Shown in pieces: positions 18,461-27,305 of a stretch of DNA of 35,208 nt (its first letter is position 1; each line of letters opens with the position of its first letter). A program made the position numbers and the translations under genes. The notes under the pieces are model-generated. The model did not search any database, was not told the DNA's origin, and saw nothing but the letters and a program-made list of their open reading frames with translations. Source of the stretch: Candidatus Kaiserbacteria bacterium RIFCSPLOWO2_01_FULL_51_21 (GTDB lineage: Bacteria; Patescibacteriota; Minisyncoccia; Phycocordibacterales; 2-01-FULL-51-21); assembly GCA_001781435.1 (NCBI GenBank), contig MFLV01000022.1, positions 2,490 to 37,697 of the forward strand. The letters run 5' to 3'.

Positions 18461-18529
18461 TACGAAGTACGAATTACGAAGTACGAATCAGATTTTCCTA
18501 CTCATAATTCGTAATTCATAATTCGTAAC
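18461..18529. repeat. AT-rich inverted-repeat element of TACGAA(T/G) units
   Basis: TACGAAGTACGAATTACGAAGTACGAAT ... ATAATTCGTAATTCATAATTCGTA. Confidence 0.85.
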
Positions 18530-18532
18530 CCA

Positions 18533-20266
18533 ATGGACTTACTACCACTACTTGTCGAAAAGAAACTTGTTCGGAAAAGCGATGCCGAAGCGCTTGTAAG
18601 AGAATCGCAGAATACCGGTGAGAGCGTCGAAGCGCTTCTTCTGAAACGCGGCCTTGATCCACAGGAGCTCCTTGCAATCAAAGGGGAGCATCTTAAAGTG
18701 CCGACTCGTGTCATCGGCGAAGAAGATATTTCGTTCGATATATTAAAATATATTCCGGAAGAATCGGCGCTCCATTATCGTTTTGTTCCGCTTGCGGTCA
18801 AAGATAGCGTGCTTGAAGTGGGGGCCGTTGACCCTGAAAATACCGAAGCTCTCGATGCCTTAAGTTTTATCTCGGCGCGCATTGGCATACCCTTCAAGGT
18901 TTTTGTCATTACTGAAAATGATTTTGATAAGGTTCTTAAAATGTACAAGGGGCTTACGGGGGAGGTAAGCAAGGCAATTTCCGAACTCGATACCAGCATT
19001 GTCGTTGAAGCCCCTACAGCCAAGGAGGCGGAGGCAGAGGCAGGTAAGCACCTCAGCGAGCGCATCACAGAAGCGGCGCCGGTTACAAAGATTGTAGCAA
19101 CAATCCTCCGGTATGCCACCGAAGGCAGGGCTTCTGACATTCATATCGAACCTATGGCGACCCAAGTCAGGGTGCGCTTCCGGGTTGACGGGCTTCTCTA
19201 TACCAGCCTGCTTCTGCCGCTTAAAGTCCATCCCAATGTTGTGGCGCGGATTAAAATCCTTTCTGCCATGCGTCTCGACGAACACCGCAAGCCACAAGAT
19301 GGCCGCTTTTCAGCAACGGTGGAAGGTCGGCACATTGATTTTCGTGTCTCAACCTTTCCTGCATACTACGGCGAAAAAGTCGTCATGCGAATACTCGATA
19401 CCTCAAGCGGCTTTATTAGTCTTGACTCAGTTGGTTTAAGTGAACGTGATATGCCGATCATCCGCTCACTCATTAAACGCCCCTATGGCCTCGTACTTCT
19501 TTCGGGCCCCACCGGTTCCGGCAAGACAACGACCCTCTACGGAATGCTCAATGAGCTTGATCGCGAGCAATCTAACGTGCTCTCGCTTGAAGACCCCGTT
19601 GAATACAGCATCGAAGGCATCAGCCAATCGCAGGTGCGGCCCGAGATCGGATATACCTTTGCCACAGGTCTTCGCACAACGCTTCGACAAGATCCGGATA
19701 TCATTATGGTCGGGGAAATTCGCGATGCCGAAACAGCACAGCTTGCGGTGCAAGCAGCACTTACCGGGCACCTAGTTCTTTCAACTATTCACACCAATAA
19801 CGCCGTTGGTGCGATTCCGCGCCTTATTGATATGGGAGTTGAGCCTTATCTCATTGCCCCGACGCTCATTCTCGTGATTGCTCAACGCCTGGTGAGAACC
19901 CTATGTCCCGGGGGAGGAGAAGAAGTTCCAGTTGCGGGGAGTATCAAAACAATGATTGATGAAGAATTTAAGGATTTGCCCGCGAAGGTTCATGAGAGTC
20001 TGCCGAAAAGCGCCGCCGTCTATCGTATAAAACCGACTCCTGAATGTCCCAAAGGAACTCGCGGACGCACAGCAGTTTTTGAACTTCTTACGATGAACCG
20101 CGAGCTTGAGGCCGCCATATTGAAAAATGCTCCAGAAAATGAACTGAGAGCCATTGTGCGTCGCGAGGGGATGCTCACGATGAAAGAGGATGCCATACTT
20201 AAAGCATATAAACGGATCATCCCAATCGAAGAAGTGTCAACGCTTGGCGGAATACTTGAGGAATAA
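18533..20266 (+). CDS. pilB: Type IV pilus extension ATPase PilB (GspE family)
   Basis: MshEN-like N-terminus, GPTGSGKTTTLYGML, EDPVEYSIEGISQSQV, LRQDPDIIMVGEIRDAETA. Confidence 0.96.
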   Translation: MDLLPLLVEKKLVRKSDAEALVRESQNTGESVEALLLKRGLDPQELLAIKGEHLKVPTRVIGEEDISFDILKYIPEESALHYRFVPLAVKDSVLEVGAVDPENTEALDALSFISARIGIPFKVFVITENDFDKVLKMYKGLTGEVSKAISELDTSIVVEAPTAKEAEAEAGKHLSERITEAAPVTKIVATILRYATEGRASDIHIEPMATQVRVRFRVDGLLYTSLLLPLKVHPNVVARIKILSAMRLDEHRKPQDGRFSATVEGRHIDFRVSTFPAYYGEKVVMRILDTSSGFISLDSVGLSERDMPIIRSLIKRPYGLVLLSGPTGSGKTTTLYGMLNELDREQSNVLSLEDPVEYSIEGISQSQVRPEIGYTFATGLRTTLRQDPDIIMVGEIRDAETAQLAVQAALTGHLVLSTIHTNNAVGAIPRLIDMGVEPYLIAPTLILVIAQRLVRTLCPGGGEEVPVAGSIKTMIDEEFKDLPAKVHESLPKSAAVYRIKPTPECPKGTRGRTAVFELLTMNRELEAAILKNAPENELRAIVRREGMLTMKEDAILKAYKRIIPIEEVSTLGGILEE

Positions 20267-20326
20267 GATTCCACGACAGTAGTTCTTTTCTCGAGGTAGA
20301 ATACGCCTTATACTGTAACAATCACC

Positions 20327-20728
20327 ATGGCTCAAGAAAAATATCATATTTTCATTATTGACGACGACTCCTTTCTGCTTGATATGTACTCGTTTAAATT
20401 TAAAGGTGCGGGGCACGAGGTGGAAGTTGCGAGTGGCCCCGAAGACGCTCTTATAAAGCTCCGGGCGGGCGCAAAGCCGGACGCAATTCTTTGCGACATT
20501 GTCATGCCGGGCATGGATGGCTTTCAGGTGATTGAGATAATCAGGAAAGAGCAGTTAGCTCCCGGCGCAACGCTTATCGTACTCTCGAATCGCGGGGAAA
20601 AAGCGGATTTGGACAAGGCCAGGGAACTTGGTACCGATGCCTACATCGTAAAAGCCCGCACCGTGCCTTCAGAGGTGCTTGAGCAGGTGCTTCGGGCGAT
20701 TGAAGCGCACAAAGCAAAAAGAGTGTAA
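20327..20728 (+). CDS. Single-domain response regulator (REC)
   Basis: IIDDDSFLLDMY, LCDIVMPGMDGFQV, VLSNRGEKADLDKARELGTDAYIVKA. Confidence 0.93.
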   Translation: MAQEKYHIFIIDDDSFLLDMYSFKFKGAGHEVEVASGPEDALIKLRAGAKPDAILCDIVMPGMDGFQVIEIIRKEQLAPGATLIVLSNRGEKADLDKARELGTDAYIVKARTVPSEVLEQVLRAIEAHKAKRV

Positions 20729-20818
20729 CCACGCTAAGTACTACAATGCTACAATTTCTTTCTCCGGTGGATATGATCGAACATGTTTCTAACAGAATCA
20801 GTGCGGGATTACTTCATC

Positions 20819-20834
20819 AAGTATTATAATACTT
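20819..20834. promoter_or_regulatory. Perfect 16-bp palindrome AAGTATTATAATACTT containing TATAAT, just upstream of pilT
   Basis: Read directly; ends 4 nt before the pilT ATG. Confidence 0.5.
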
Positions 20835-20838
20835 TAAT

Positions 20839-21909
20839 ATGGCGGCAGAAGAATATAAAAAAGAGCTTGCGGAGTTGATTGAAACGGTTATACGTGAAGG
20901 CGCCTCGGACCTCCATTTTTCGGTTGGAAGCTACCCGGCCATTCGTGTTTCCGGAAGCCTCTTGCCTTTGGTGAAAAAAAAGAAACTTGCGCCGGAAGAT
21001 ACGCTCGGCTTTCTCTCTGCCATACTTCGGCCGGAGCAGATGGAGAGTTTTCTCAAGGAACGCGAAGTCGATTTTTCCTATAGTTATGCCGAACGAGCCC
21101 GTTTTCGGGGAAACGGTTTCTTTCAACAGGGAACAGCAAGTATCGCTTTCCGGTTTATTCCGCGAAGCATCAAGACGCTTGAAGAGTTGAATCTTCCGCC
21201 GGCACTCCGGACTTTCATGCAGCGGGAACAGGGCTTTTTTCTTGTCGTGGGACCGGTGGGGCAGGGAAAGTCGACAACGCTTGCTTCTTTGGTTGAAGAC
21301 ATTAACATCTCCCGTACCGACCACGTCATTACTATTGAAGACCCGGTTGAGTATTTGTTTGTCGAACAAAAATCCATTATCGAACAACGCGAAGTCGGGA
21401 TTGACACCAAAGATTTTTATAGTGGCCTCAAGTATGCTTTCCGCCAGGATGTCGACGTGATTATGCTTGGCGAAATGCGCGATCCTCCAACCATCGCGGC
21501 TGCGGTTACTGCGGCAGAAACCGGACATCTCGTGCTCTCGACCTTACATACCAACGATGCGGCGCAAACCATTGATCGCATTATCGACTCGTTTTCCTCG
21601 GTTCAACAGGACCAGATCCGTGTCCAGCTTGCCGGCTCTCTCACAGCAATTTTTTCTCAGCGCCTCGTGCCGCGGGTCTCCGGCGGTCTTATTCCTGCGT
21701 ATGAGCTTCTTATCAATAACGCCGCAGTCGCCAATCTCATCAGAGAGAAGAGGACCCACGAGATTAAAACGGTCATTGAAACTCATTCGGAGGAGGGCAT
21801 GGTTGATATGAATCGTTCACTTGCTGGTCTCGTGCGCCAGGGGGAAATTACCGTTGAAAACGCCTTTGCCCGCTCTCTCAATCCTAAACTGCTTGAGCGG
21901 TTACTCTAG
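20839..21909 (+). CDS. pilT: Twitching motility ATPase PilT
   Basis: REGASDLHFSVG, GPVGQGKSTTLASL, IEDPVEYLF, FRQDVDVIMLGEMRDPPTI, LVLSTLHTNDA. Confidence 0.96.
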   Translation: MAAEEYKKELAELIETVIREGASDLHFSVGSYPAIRVSGSLLPLVKKKKLAPEDTLGFLSAILRPEQMESFLKEREVDFSYSYAERARFRGNGFFQQGTASIAFRFIPRSIKTLEELNLPPALRTFMQREQGFFLVVGPVGQGKSTTLASLVEDINISRTDHVITIEDPVEYLFVEQKSIIEQREVGIDTKDFYSGLKYAFRQDVDVIMLGEMRDPPTIAAAVTAAETGHLVLSTLHTNDAAQTIDRIIDSFSSVQQDQIRVQLAGSLTAIFSQRLVPRVSGGLIPAYELLINNAAVANLIREKRTHEIKTVIETHSEEGMVDMNRSLAGLVRQGEITVENAFARSLNPKLLERLL

Positions 21910-22012
21910 CTTTGTCAGCTTTTAGCTTCTTTAGCAATTAGCCGTGCCAATCAGTTCATATAAAAACCTTTAATGAAGCTAATAGCTAATAACTAATAAC
22001 TAAGGAAGCTAC
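21908..22012. repeat. AT-rich inverted-repeat element of AGCTAAT units
   Basis: AGCTTTTAGCTTCTTTAGCAATTAGC ... GAAGCTAATAGCTAATAACTAATAACTAAGGAAGCTA. Confidence 0.75.
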
Positions 22013-22015
22013 TAT

Positions 22016-23218
22016 ATGTTGTTTAACTACCGAGTCCTGGATGCTTCAGGCGTTGAAAAAGCGGGAAGCATAGACGCTGTTTCTGAAGATGTCGCGATTG
22101 TGTCTCTTCAGCGGCGCGGATTCACCATTTCTGCCATTCAGTCAGTAGAAGCGAAAGAGTCTTTTCTCAGCTTTACGTTCTTCAACCAGATTACCAATCG
22201 GGATATTGTCATTCTTTCCCGCCAGATTGCGGTACTCTTTGAAGCGCAGGTCTCTGCGCTGCGCGTTTTTCGCCTACTTGCGGCGGAGACGGAAAAACCG
22301 CCTTTGGCGAAGGCTCTCACCGCCGTCGCGGACGATCTCCAGAGTGGCTTCTCTATTTCAAAAGCGCTTGAAAAACATCCGAAAGCATTCTCGCCCTTCT
22401 ATATCAACATGGTGCACGCGGGAGAAGAGGCGGGTACCCTTGGTGAGACCCTTCTCTACCTTGCAGATTACCTCGACCGCTCCTATGAAGTGACCTCAAA
22501 GGCTCGGAACGCTCTCATCTACCCGGCGTTTGTCGTCACCACATTTATTACCGTGATGGTCCTTATGCTGACGCTTATCATTCCGAAGCTAAGTGTTATT
22601 GTGGAGGAGGTTGGGCAGGAAGTGCCCTTCTATACGAAAATTGTGATAGGCGTCAGCACCTTCTTCGTCGATTACGGGCTCTTTTTTGCCGGTCTCTTGG
22701 TTCTTGGGGGATTTGCCGCGTGGCGGTACTCGCGCACAAAGCAAGGGAATCTTGCGCTTTCGGAATTTAAATTGACCATTCCCTATGTCGGATCGCTCTA
22801 TCGGAAATTGTATCTTTCTCGCATTGCCGACAATCTAAGCACCATGCTTACGAGCGGCATTACCATGGTCCAGGCGATCGAGATTACAGCAACCGTTGTC
22901 GGAAACGGCATTTATGAGCGCCTTTTGAATGAATCGGCGGAGGCGGTGAAGAGCGGGAAATCGGTGTCCGAAGCATTGGGGAAATATGAAGAAATCCCAG
23001 GCATCGTGGTTCAGATGGTTAAAATCGGCGAGGAAACGGGGGAACTCGGCACTATTCTAAAGACGCTTGCCAAATTTTATCAACGGGAAGTCACCAATGC
23101 CGTCGACACCCTGGTGGATCTTATCGAGCCAACAATGATTGTCGCGCTTGGTCTCGGTGTCGGACTTCTTCTTATGGCGATTTTGGTGCCTATCTACAAT
23201 CTCGCCTCGGCCTTCTGA
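22016..23218 (+). CDS. pilC: Type IV pilus inner-membrane platform protein PilC (GspF family)
   Basis: LSRQIAVLFEAQVSALRVFRLL, FYINMVHAGEEAGTL, MVKIGEETGELGTIL, LIEPTMIVALGLGVG. Confidence 0.96.
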   Translation: MLFNYRVLDASGVEKAGSIDAVSEDVAIVSLQRRGFTISAIQSVEAKESFLSFTFFNQITNRDIVILSRQIAVLFEAQVSALRVFRLLAAETEKPPLAKALTAVADDLQSGFSISKALEKHPKAFSPFYINMVHAGEEAGTLGETLLYLADYLDRSYEVTSKARNALIYPAFVVTTFITVMVLMLTLIIPKLSVIVEEVGQEVPFYTKIVIGVSTFFVDYGLFFAGLLVLGGFAAWRYSRTKQGNLALSEFKLTIPYVGSLYRKLYLSRIADNLSTMLTSGITMVQAIEITATVVGNGIYERLLNESAEAVKSGKSVSEALGKYEEIPGIVVQMVKIGEETGELGTILKTLAKFYQREVTNAVDTLVDLIEPTMIVALGLGVGLLLMAILVPIYNLASAF

Positions 23219-23344
23219 TGATCTGAGATATCCCCAAGGACGATTTTGAGCCATATTTTGCTCATGTATACTACGAAAGGGGGTAACCCCGGATGTGTTC
23301 ACTGTTTTTAATAGGTCGATTACAATTAAGATTGCTATAGCAAA

Positions 23345-23812
23345 ATGATTATTAACAAAAAACGAGGCTTCACCCTCATTGAACTTCTCGTCGTCATTGC
23401 GATCATCGGCATCCTTTCCTCAGTGGTGCTCGTCTCGCTCAACAGCGCTCGCAATAAGGGCAATGATGCTAAGGTGAAGGCTCAACTCTCTTCCGCTCGC
23501 GCTGCGGCTGAAATTTATTACGATACCAATAAAAGCTACAGCCCCGCAGGCACCGCAGCCGACAGTTGTGCGGCTGGAATGTTCGCTGACGCTGCTTCCG
23601 GCGTGGCAACGTATGTTAATACTGCAAATTATCCAGCAGGAACTACTATAACGTGCCATCAGGACGCAACCGCGGGTACTTCTGCCACGTCATATTCTAT
23701 GGATGCGAAGTTGAGTACCACTGACGGTGGATATTGGTGCATTGACAATACGGGAGCTTCCCAGAGGAATACTGCCGTACAAGGGGCAGGGGATGTGACG
23801 TGTGCTCCCTAG
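23345..23812 (+). CDS. Type IV pilin (copy 1)
   Basis: Class III signal KRG|FTLIELLVVIAIIGILSSV; C-terminal Cys pair. Confidence 0.95.
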   Translation: MIINKKRGFTLIELLVVIAIIGILSSVVLVSLNSARNKGNDAKVKAQLSSARAAAEIYYDTNKSYSPAGTAADSCAAGMFADAASGVATYVNTANYPAGTTITCHQDATAGTSATSYSMDAKLSTTDGGYWCIDNTGASQRNTAVQGAGDVTCAP

Positions 23813-23832
23813 GCTTCTTAAAGCGAAGGTAT

Positions 23833-23862
23833 AGAAAAACCCCGGTGCACCGGGGTTTTTCT
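23833..23862 (+). terminator. Rho-independent terminator
   Basis: AGAAAAACCCCGGTGCACCGGGGTTTTTCT palindrome with T run. Confidence 0.9.
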
Positions 23863-23873
23863 ATTGTTCTTAT

Positions 23874-24010
23874 TCAACTCGCAGAAAGTCACGGCCGTGA
23901 GGCCGGATGAATGCGAGGAGAGAGGAAGGGGGAGGGGAGCCTCTGATTAGTGAGGGAAGCTCCCGAGGCAAAGCGTAGGTGGAACAGAGTAGTTTTCCCG
24001 TGGAGCTTCA
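23874..24010 (+). repeat. Hairpin-train repeat element, copy C
   Basis: TCAACTCGCAGAAAGTCACGGCCGTGAGGCCG ... CCGTGGAGCTTCA; aligns by eye with copy B. Confidence 0.75.
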
Positions 24011-24154
24011 TTGTTGGGGGTGTTAGAACAACAGGGAAGTGCGAATCCTTTTCTATCCGCAGAGTACCCCGCCGCTTGCGGCGGGAATAGGACGAGCGGA
24101 TTTTTATTTCTCTGATATACTGAAGTAAATTAAGAAGTTTAGGCATATAAGCAT

Positions 24155-24628
24155 ATGAACAACTTTCCTAATCGGCGTCAGTTTGGTTTCACCCTCATTG
24201 AACTTCTCGTCATTGTTGCGATCATCGGCATCCTTTCCTCGGTGATAATAATTTTTCTCAATATCGCCCGCAATAAGGGTGATGACGCGAAGGTAAAGAC
24301 CCAACTCTCTTCCGCTCGCGCTACGGCTGAAATTTATTACGATACCAATAAACACTATAGCCCTGTGGGCACCATAGCTGACAGCTGTTCGGTTGGGATG
24401 TTTACTAATACTACGTCAGGTATGAGTGCGTATATGAATACTGCCAATTACCCGGCAGGAACGACGATAACGTGCCACCATAACGCAACCGCAGGCGCTT
24501 CTGCCTCAGCATATTCTATAGATGCGAAGCTGAGCACTACTGACGGCGGATACTGGTGCATTGATAACACGGGAGTTTCTAAGAGGAATACTACCGTACA
24601 AGGGGCGGGGGATGTGACGTGTAAGTAA
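24155..24628 (+). CDS. Type IV pilin (copy 2, tandem paralog)
   Basis: FG|FTLIELLVIVAIIGILSSV; nearly collinear with copy 1 through GGYWCIDNTG...VQGAGDVTC. Confidence 0.95.
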   Translation: MNNFPNRRQFGFTLIELLVIVAIIGILSSVIIIFLNIARNKGDDAKVKTQLSSARATAEIYYDTNKHYSPVGTIADSCSVGMFTNTTSGMSAYMNTANYPAGTTITCHHNATAGASASAYSIDAKLSTTDGGYWCIDNTGVSKRNTTVQGAGDVTCK

Positions 24629-24644
24629 ACGGTAGAAAAAAGTA

Positions 24645-25439
24645 ATGTACATCGCTCTTGGTATTTTTTTATTCTGTCTCGGTGCCTGCATCGGGAGCTT
24701 TCTAAATGTGGTCGTGCTCCGTTACAATACCGGACGCTCTCTAAGCGGCCGGTCGGGATGTTTTTCTTGCGGGCATACCCTTGGTTTTTTTGATTTGGTG
24801 CCGGTGCTCTCGTTTCTTTTTTCTTCCGGACGGTGCCGCTACTGCAACTCGAGCATCTCCCTTCAATACCCCCTTGTCGAGAGTGCGGTCGGAGTGCTCT
24901 TTCTTGTGCTGTACCTCAAAGGGTTCCCGTTTCTTTTGGGCATCTATCTCGCTGTAATTTTTTCTCTTCTTACGGTAATTCTGGTCTATGATATCCGGCA
25001 TAAGATTATCCCCGATCCTTTCGTATATGCTTTTATCGCTCTCTCCGCTCTTTCTCTCGGTATAGATTTTGATACGGTCACGGTCAGTACCCCGACCCTC
25101 TGGCACGCTCTTGCCGGCCCAGTTCTTTTCATGCCGTTTTTTATTCTCTGGTTCGTTTCAAAAGGCACGTGGCTTGGTCTCGGTGACGGTAAGCTCGCCT
25201 GGGGAGTGGGGTGGCTTCTCGGTCTCTCAGGGGGCACCACAGCACTTCTCATCGGCGTTTGGATTGGTGCGGTGCTGAGCATTGCACTATTACTTGGACA
25301 ATCTTGGTTGTTTCGCGGAGGAAAGCGTCTTACAATGAAAAGTGAAATGCCCTTTGCGCCGTTTATGATCCTTGGTCTCGTGCTGGTACTTTTTTTAGAT
25401 ATTAATTTTTACTCCCTTCTTTCGATCTTCTCATTTTAA
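24645..25439 (+). CDS. pilD: Prepilin peptidase (PilD/GspO)
   Basis: GACIGSFLNVVVLR, CFSCG...CRYC, YDIRHKIIPD, GLGDGKLAW. Confidence 0.95.
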   Translation: MYIALGIFLFCLGACIGSFLNVVVLRYNTGRSLSGRSGCFSCGHTLGFFDLVPVLSFLFSSGRCRYCNSSISLQYPLVESAVGVLFLVLYLKGFPFLLGIYLAVIFSLLTVILVYDIRHKIIPDPFVYAFIALSALSLGIDFDTVTVSTPTLWHALAGPVLFMPFFILWFVSKGTWLGLGDGKLAWGVGWLLGLSGGTTALLIGVWIGAVLSIALLLGQSWLFRGGKRLTMKSEMPFAPFMILGLVLVLFLDINFYSLLSIFSF

Positions 25440-25450
25440 TATCTTTCCGA

Positions 25451-26131
25451 ATGAACTTTCTAAGACATACAGACGATACCGGGTGTACTAATCGTAGGCT
25501 CACTTCGCGCCGCTTTTCCATGCGGGAAAGCGGCGCTGGGTTTTCCCTCGTCGAGCTCATGGTGGTAATTGGTTTGGTCACCGCAATTTCGGCTGTTATT
25601 CTTTTCAACCAAAGCGCGTTCCAAAACAGCATTCTTCTCGGAAACCTTGTCTATGATGTTGCGATTTCGGTCCGGGAAGCGCAGACTTATGGCATCAGCA
25701 CGCGCGGCACATCGGCGTCTCTTTTTACCTCAGCGTACGGCATACACTTCAGCTCTAACACCAATACGACACAAGTACCGAGTATCATCTCCTACCTGTT
25801 GTTTGCTGACATCGCCGCAGATGATGGCCTCTACGTATCGGGGGCTGATCAGCCGGTTCGGACACTTTCGATTCAAAGCGGCTATAAAATTGAAAAACTA
25901 TGTATGACTATCTCTCCAAACCCGGAGGAGTGCTCTGTGCCAGGCGGACAGGTATGGATCGCCGATGTCAGTTTCAAGCGCCCGTACCCGGACGCGCGCA
26001 TCAAGGTAGATCCGGGAACAGGATTTGTTGTTGCGACGGGCCTGAAAGTTGTTCTTAAGTCACCGAAGGGTGACACGCGGTATGTTGAAATTCTCCAAAC
26101 GGGCCAGCTGTCCATTCAACAGCATCTGTAA
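25451..26131 (+). CDS. Pseudopilin (GspH/FimT-like); alternative start at 25520
   Basis: GAG|FSLVELMVVIGLVTAISAVILFNQ prepilin signal. Confidence 0.88.
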   Translation: MNFLRHTDDTGCTNRRLTSRRFSMRESGAGFSLVELMVVIGLVTAISAVILFNQSAFQNSILLGNLVYDVAISVREAQTYGISTRGTSASLFTSAYGIHFSSNTNTTQVPSIISYLLFADIAADDGLYVSGADQPVRTLSIQSGYKIEKLCMTISPNPEECSVPGGQVWIADVSFKRPYPDARIKVDPGTGFVVATGLKVVLKSPKGDTRYVEILQTGQLSIQQHL

Positions 26132-26132
26132 T

Positions 26133-26675
26133 ATGAAACGGGCATATCAGAACCGAGCCTTCACGTTGGTTGAGCTTTTAGTGTCAGTCGGGATATTTTC
26201 CCTCGTCATGCTTATGGCAGTGAGCTCGCTTCTTTCTCTTGTTGATGTTGACCGCAAAGCTCAGTCAATGAAATCCGTCATGAACAATCTCAACTTCGCC
26301 ATGGAAAGTATGTCGCGGGAAATCAAGACGGGACAATTTTTCGAAAGCGTTGACAACTACACGTTCACCTATGACGATCGCCAGGGTAGGAAAGTAACTT
26401 ATTCGCTTCCGGAACATCAGATTTTACGGTCAATCGACGGCGGATTTCCCGTGCCGCTCACGGCGTCGGAAGTGGTGGTTGAAAACAGAGACCTCGGTAT
26501 CCCGCTTTTTTCTCTCGTGGGGGAAAATTGTAAGCAGGGCTCCGGTGATGTCCAGCAGCCCTATGTGCTTATTCGCATCAAGGGGAATATGAAGTTTTCA
26601 GAAAAAATAAAATCCTCGTTCAGCGTACAAACCACCGCCTCACAACGGATTTTTGATTTACCCACCTGCATATGA
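26133..26675 (+). CDS. Minor pilin (GspJ/PilW-like)
   Basis: MKRAYQNRA|FTLVELLVSVGIFSLVMLMAVSSLLSL. Confidence 0.88.
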   Translation: MKRAYQNRAFTLVELLVSVGIFSLVMLMAVSSLLSLVDVDRKAQSMKSVMNNLNFAMESMSREIKTGQFFESVDNYTFTYDDRQGRKVTYSLPEHQILRSIDGGFPVPLTASEVVVENRDLGIPLFSLVGENCKQGSGDVQQPYVLIRIKGNMKFSEKIKSSFSVQTTASQRIFDLPTCI

Positions 26676-27199
26676 AACCGGAAAAATCAAAAAATAGCGG
26701 ATTCACTCTGGTAGAGATGCTCGTTGCGATTATGGTGCTTTCTCTTGCGGTGGCGGGCCCCCTTACCGTGGTGAGTAAAGGCATTTCAAATACGGCGTAT
26801 GCGAGAGATCAGATTACCGCGGTGTTTCTTGCTCAGGAAGGAATGGAGGCGGTGCGTAATCTGCGGGATAGTAACGGGCTTGCCGGCGCCCCATGGCTTC
26901 AACAGTTTGACTCTTGTGCGGCCGCTGATTGCGGTATCAATATTATCGGCTCACCGCCCGCGATAACCGTGAATACCTGCTCAGCGCTTGGGAACTGCCT
27001 CCTCTATTACAATGACTCCATTGGATTGTATAACCACCAAACCGCAGGCACGGAACCGGCGCGTTTTTCCCGCAGCTTCCGGCTCGTACCCGTTGATGAA
27101 AAAGAGGCTCGGCTTACGGTTACCGTCTCGTGGCAAACGAACGCGGTTCTTCCGTCTCGGACATTCACGGTTACAACAGAGCTTTTAAATTGGCAATGA
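26672..27199 (+). CDS. Minor pilin (PilV/GspI-like)
   Basis: KNSG|FTLVEMLVAIMVLSLAVAGPLTVV; MEAVRNLRDSNG; overlaps the previous stop by 4 nt. Confidence 0.88.
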   Translation: MKPEKSKNSGFTLVEMLVAIMVLSLAVAGPLTVVSKGISNTAYARDQITAVFLAQEGMEAVRNLRDSNGLAGAPWLQQFDSCAAADCGINIIGSPPAITVNTCSALGNCLLYYNDSIGLYNHQTAGTEPARFSRSFRLVPVDEKEARLTVTVSWQTNAVLPSRTFTVTTELLNWQ

Positions 27200-27202
27200 G
27201 GA

Positions 27203-27305
27203 TAGCTTCTAACTGTTAGCTTCGTTAGCTTTAGAAAAATGTATTACAAAAAAAATAAAAAATCAAAAACTGAGCATATTCAGGCTAACGAAGCTAAAAG
27301 CTATA
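27203..27305. repeat. AT-rich inverted-repeat element of GCTAACGAAGCTAA units
   Basis: GATAGCTTCTAACTGTTAGCTTCGTTAGCTTTAG ... CAGGCTAACGAAGCTAAAAGCTATAG. Confidence 0.8.
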
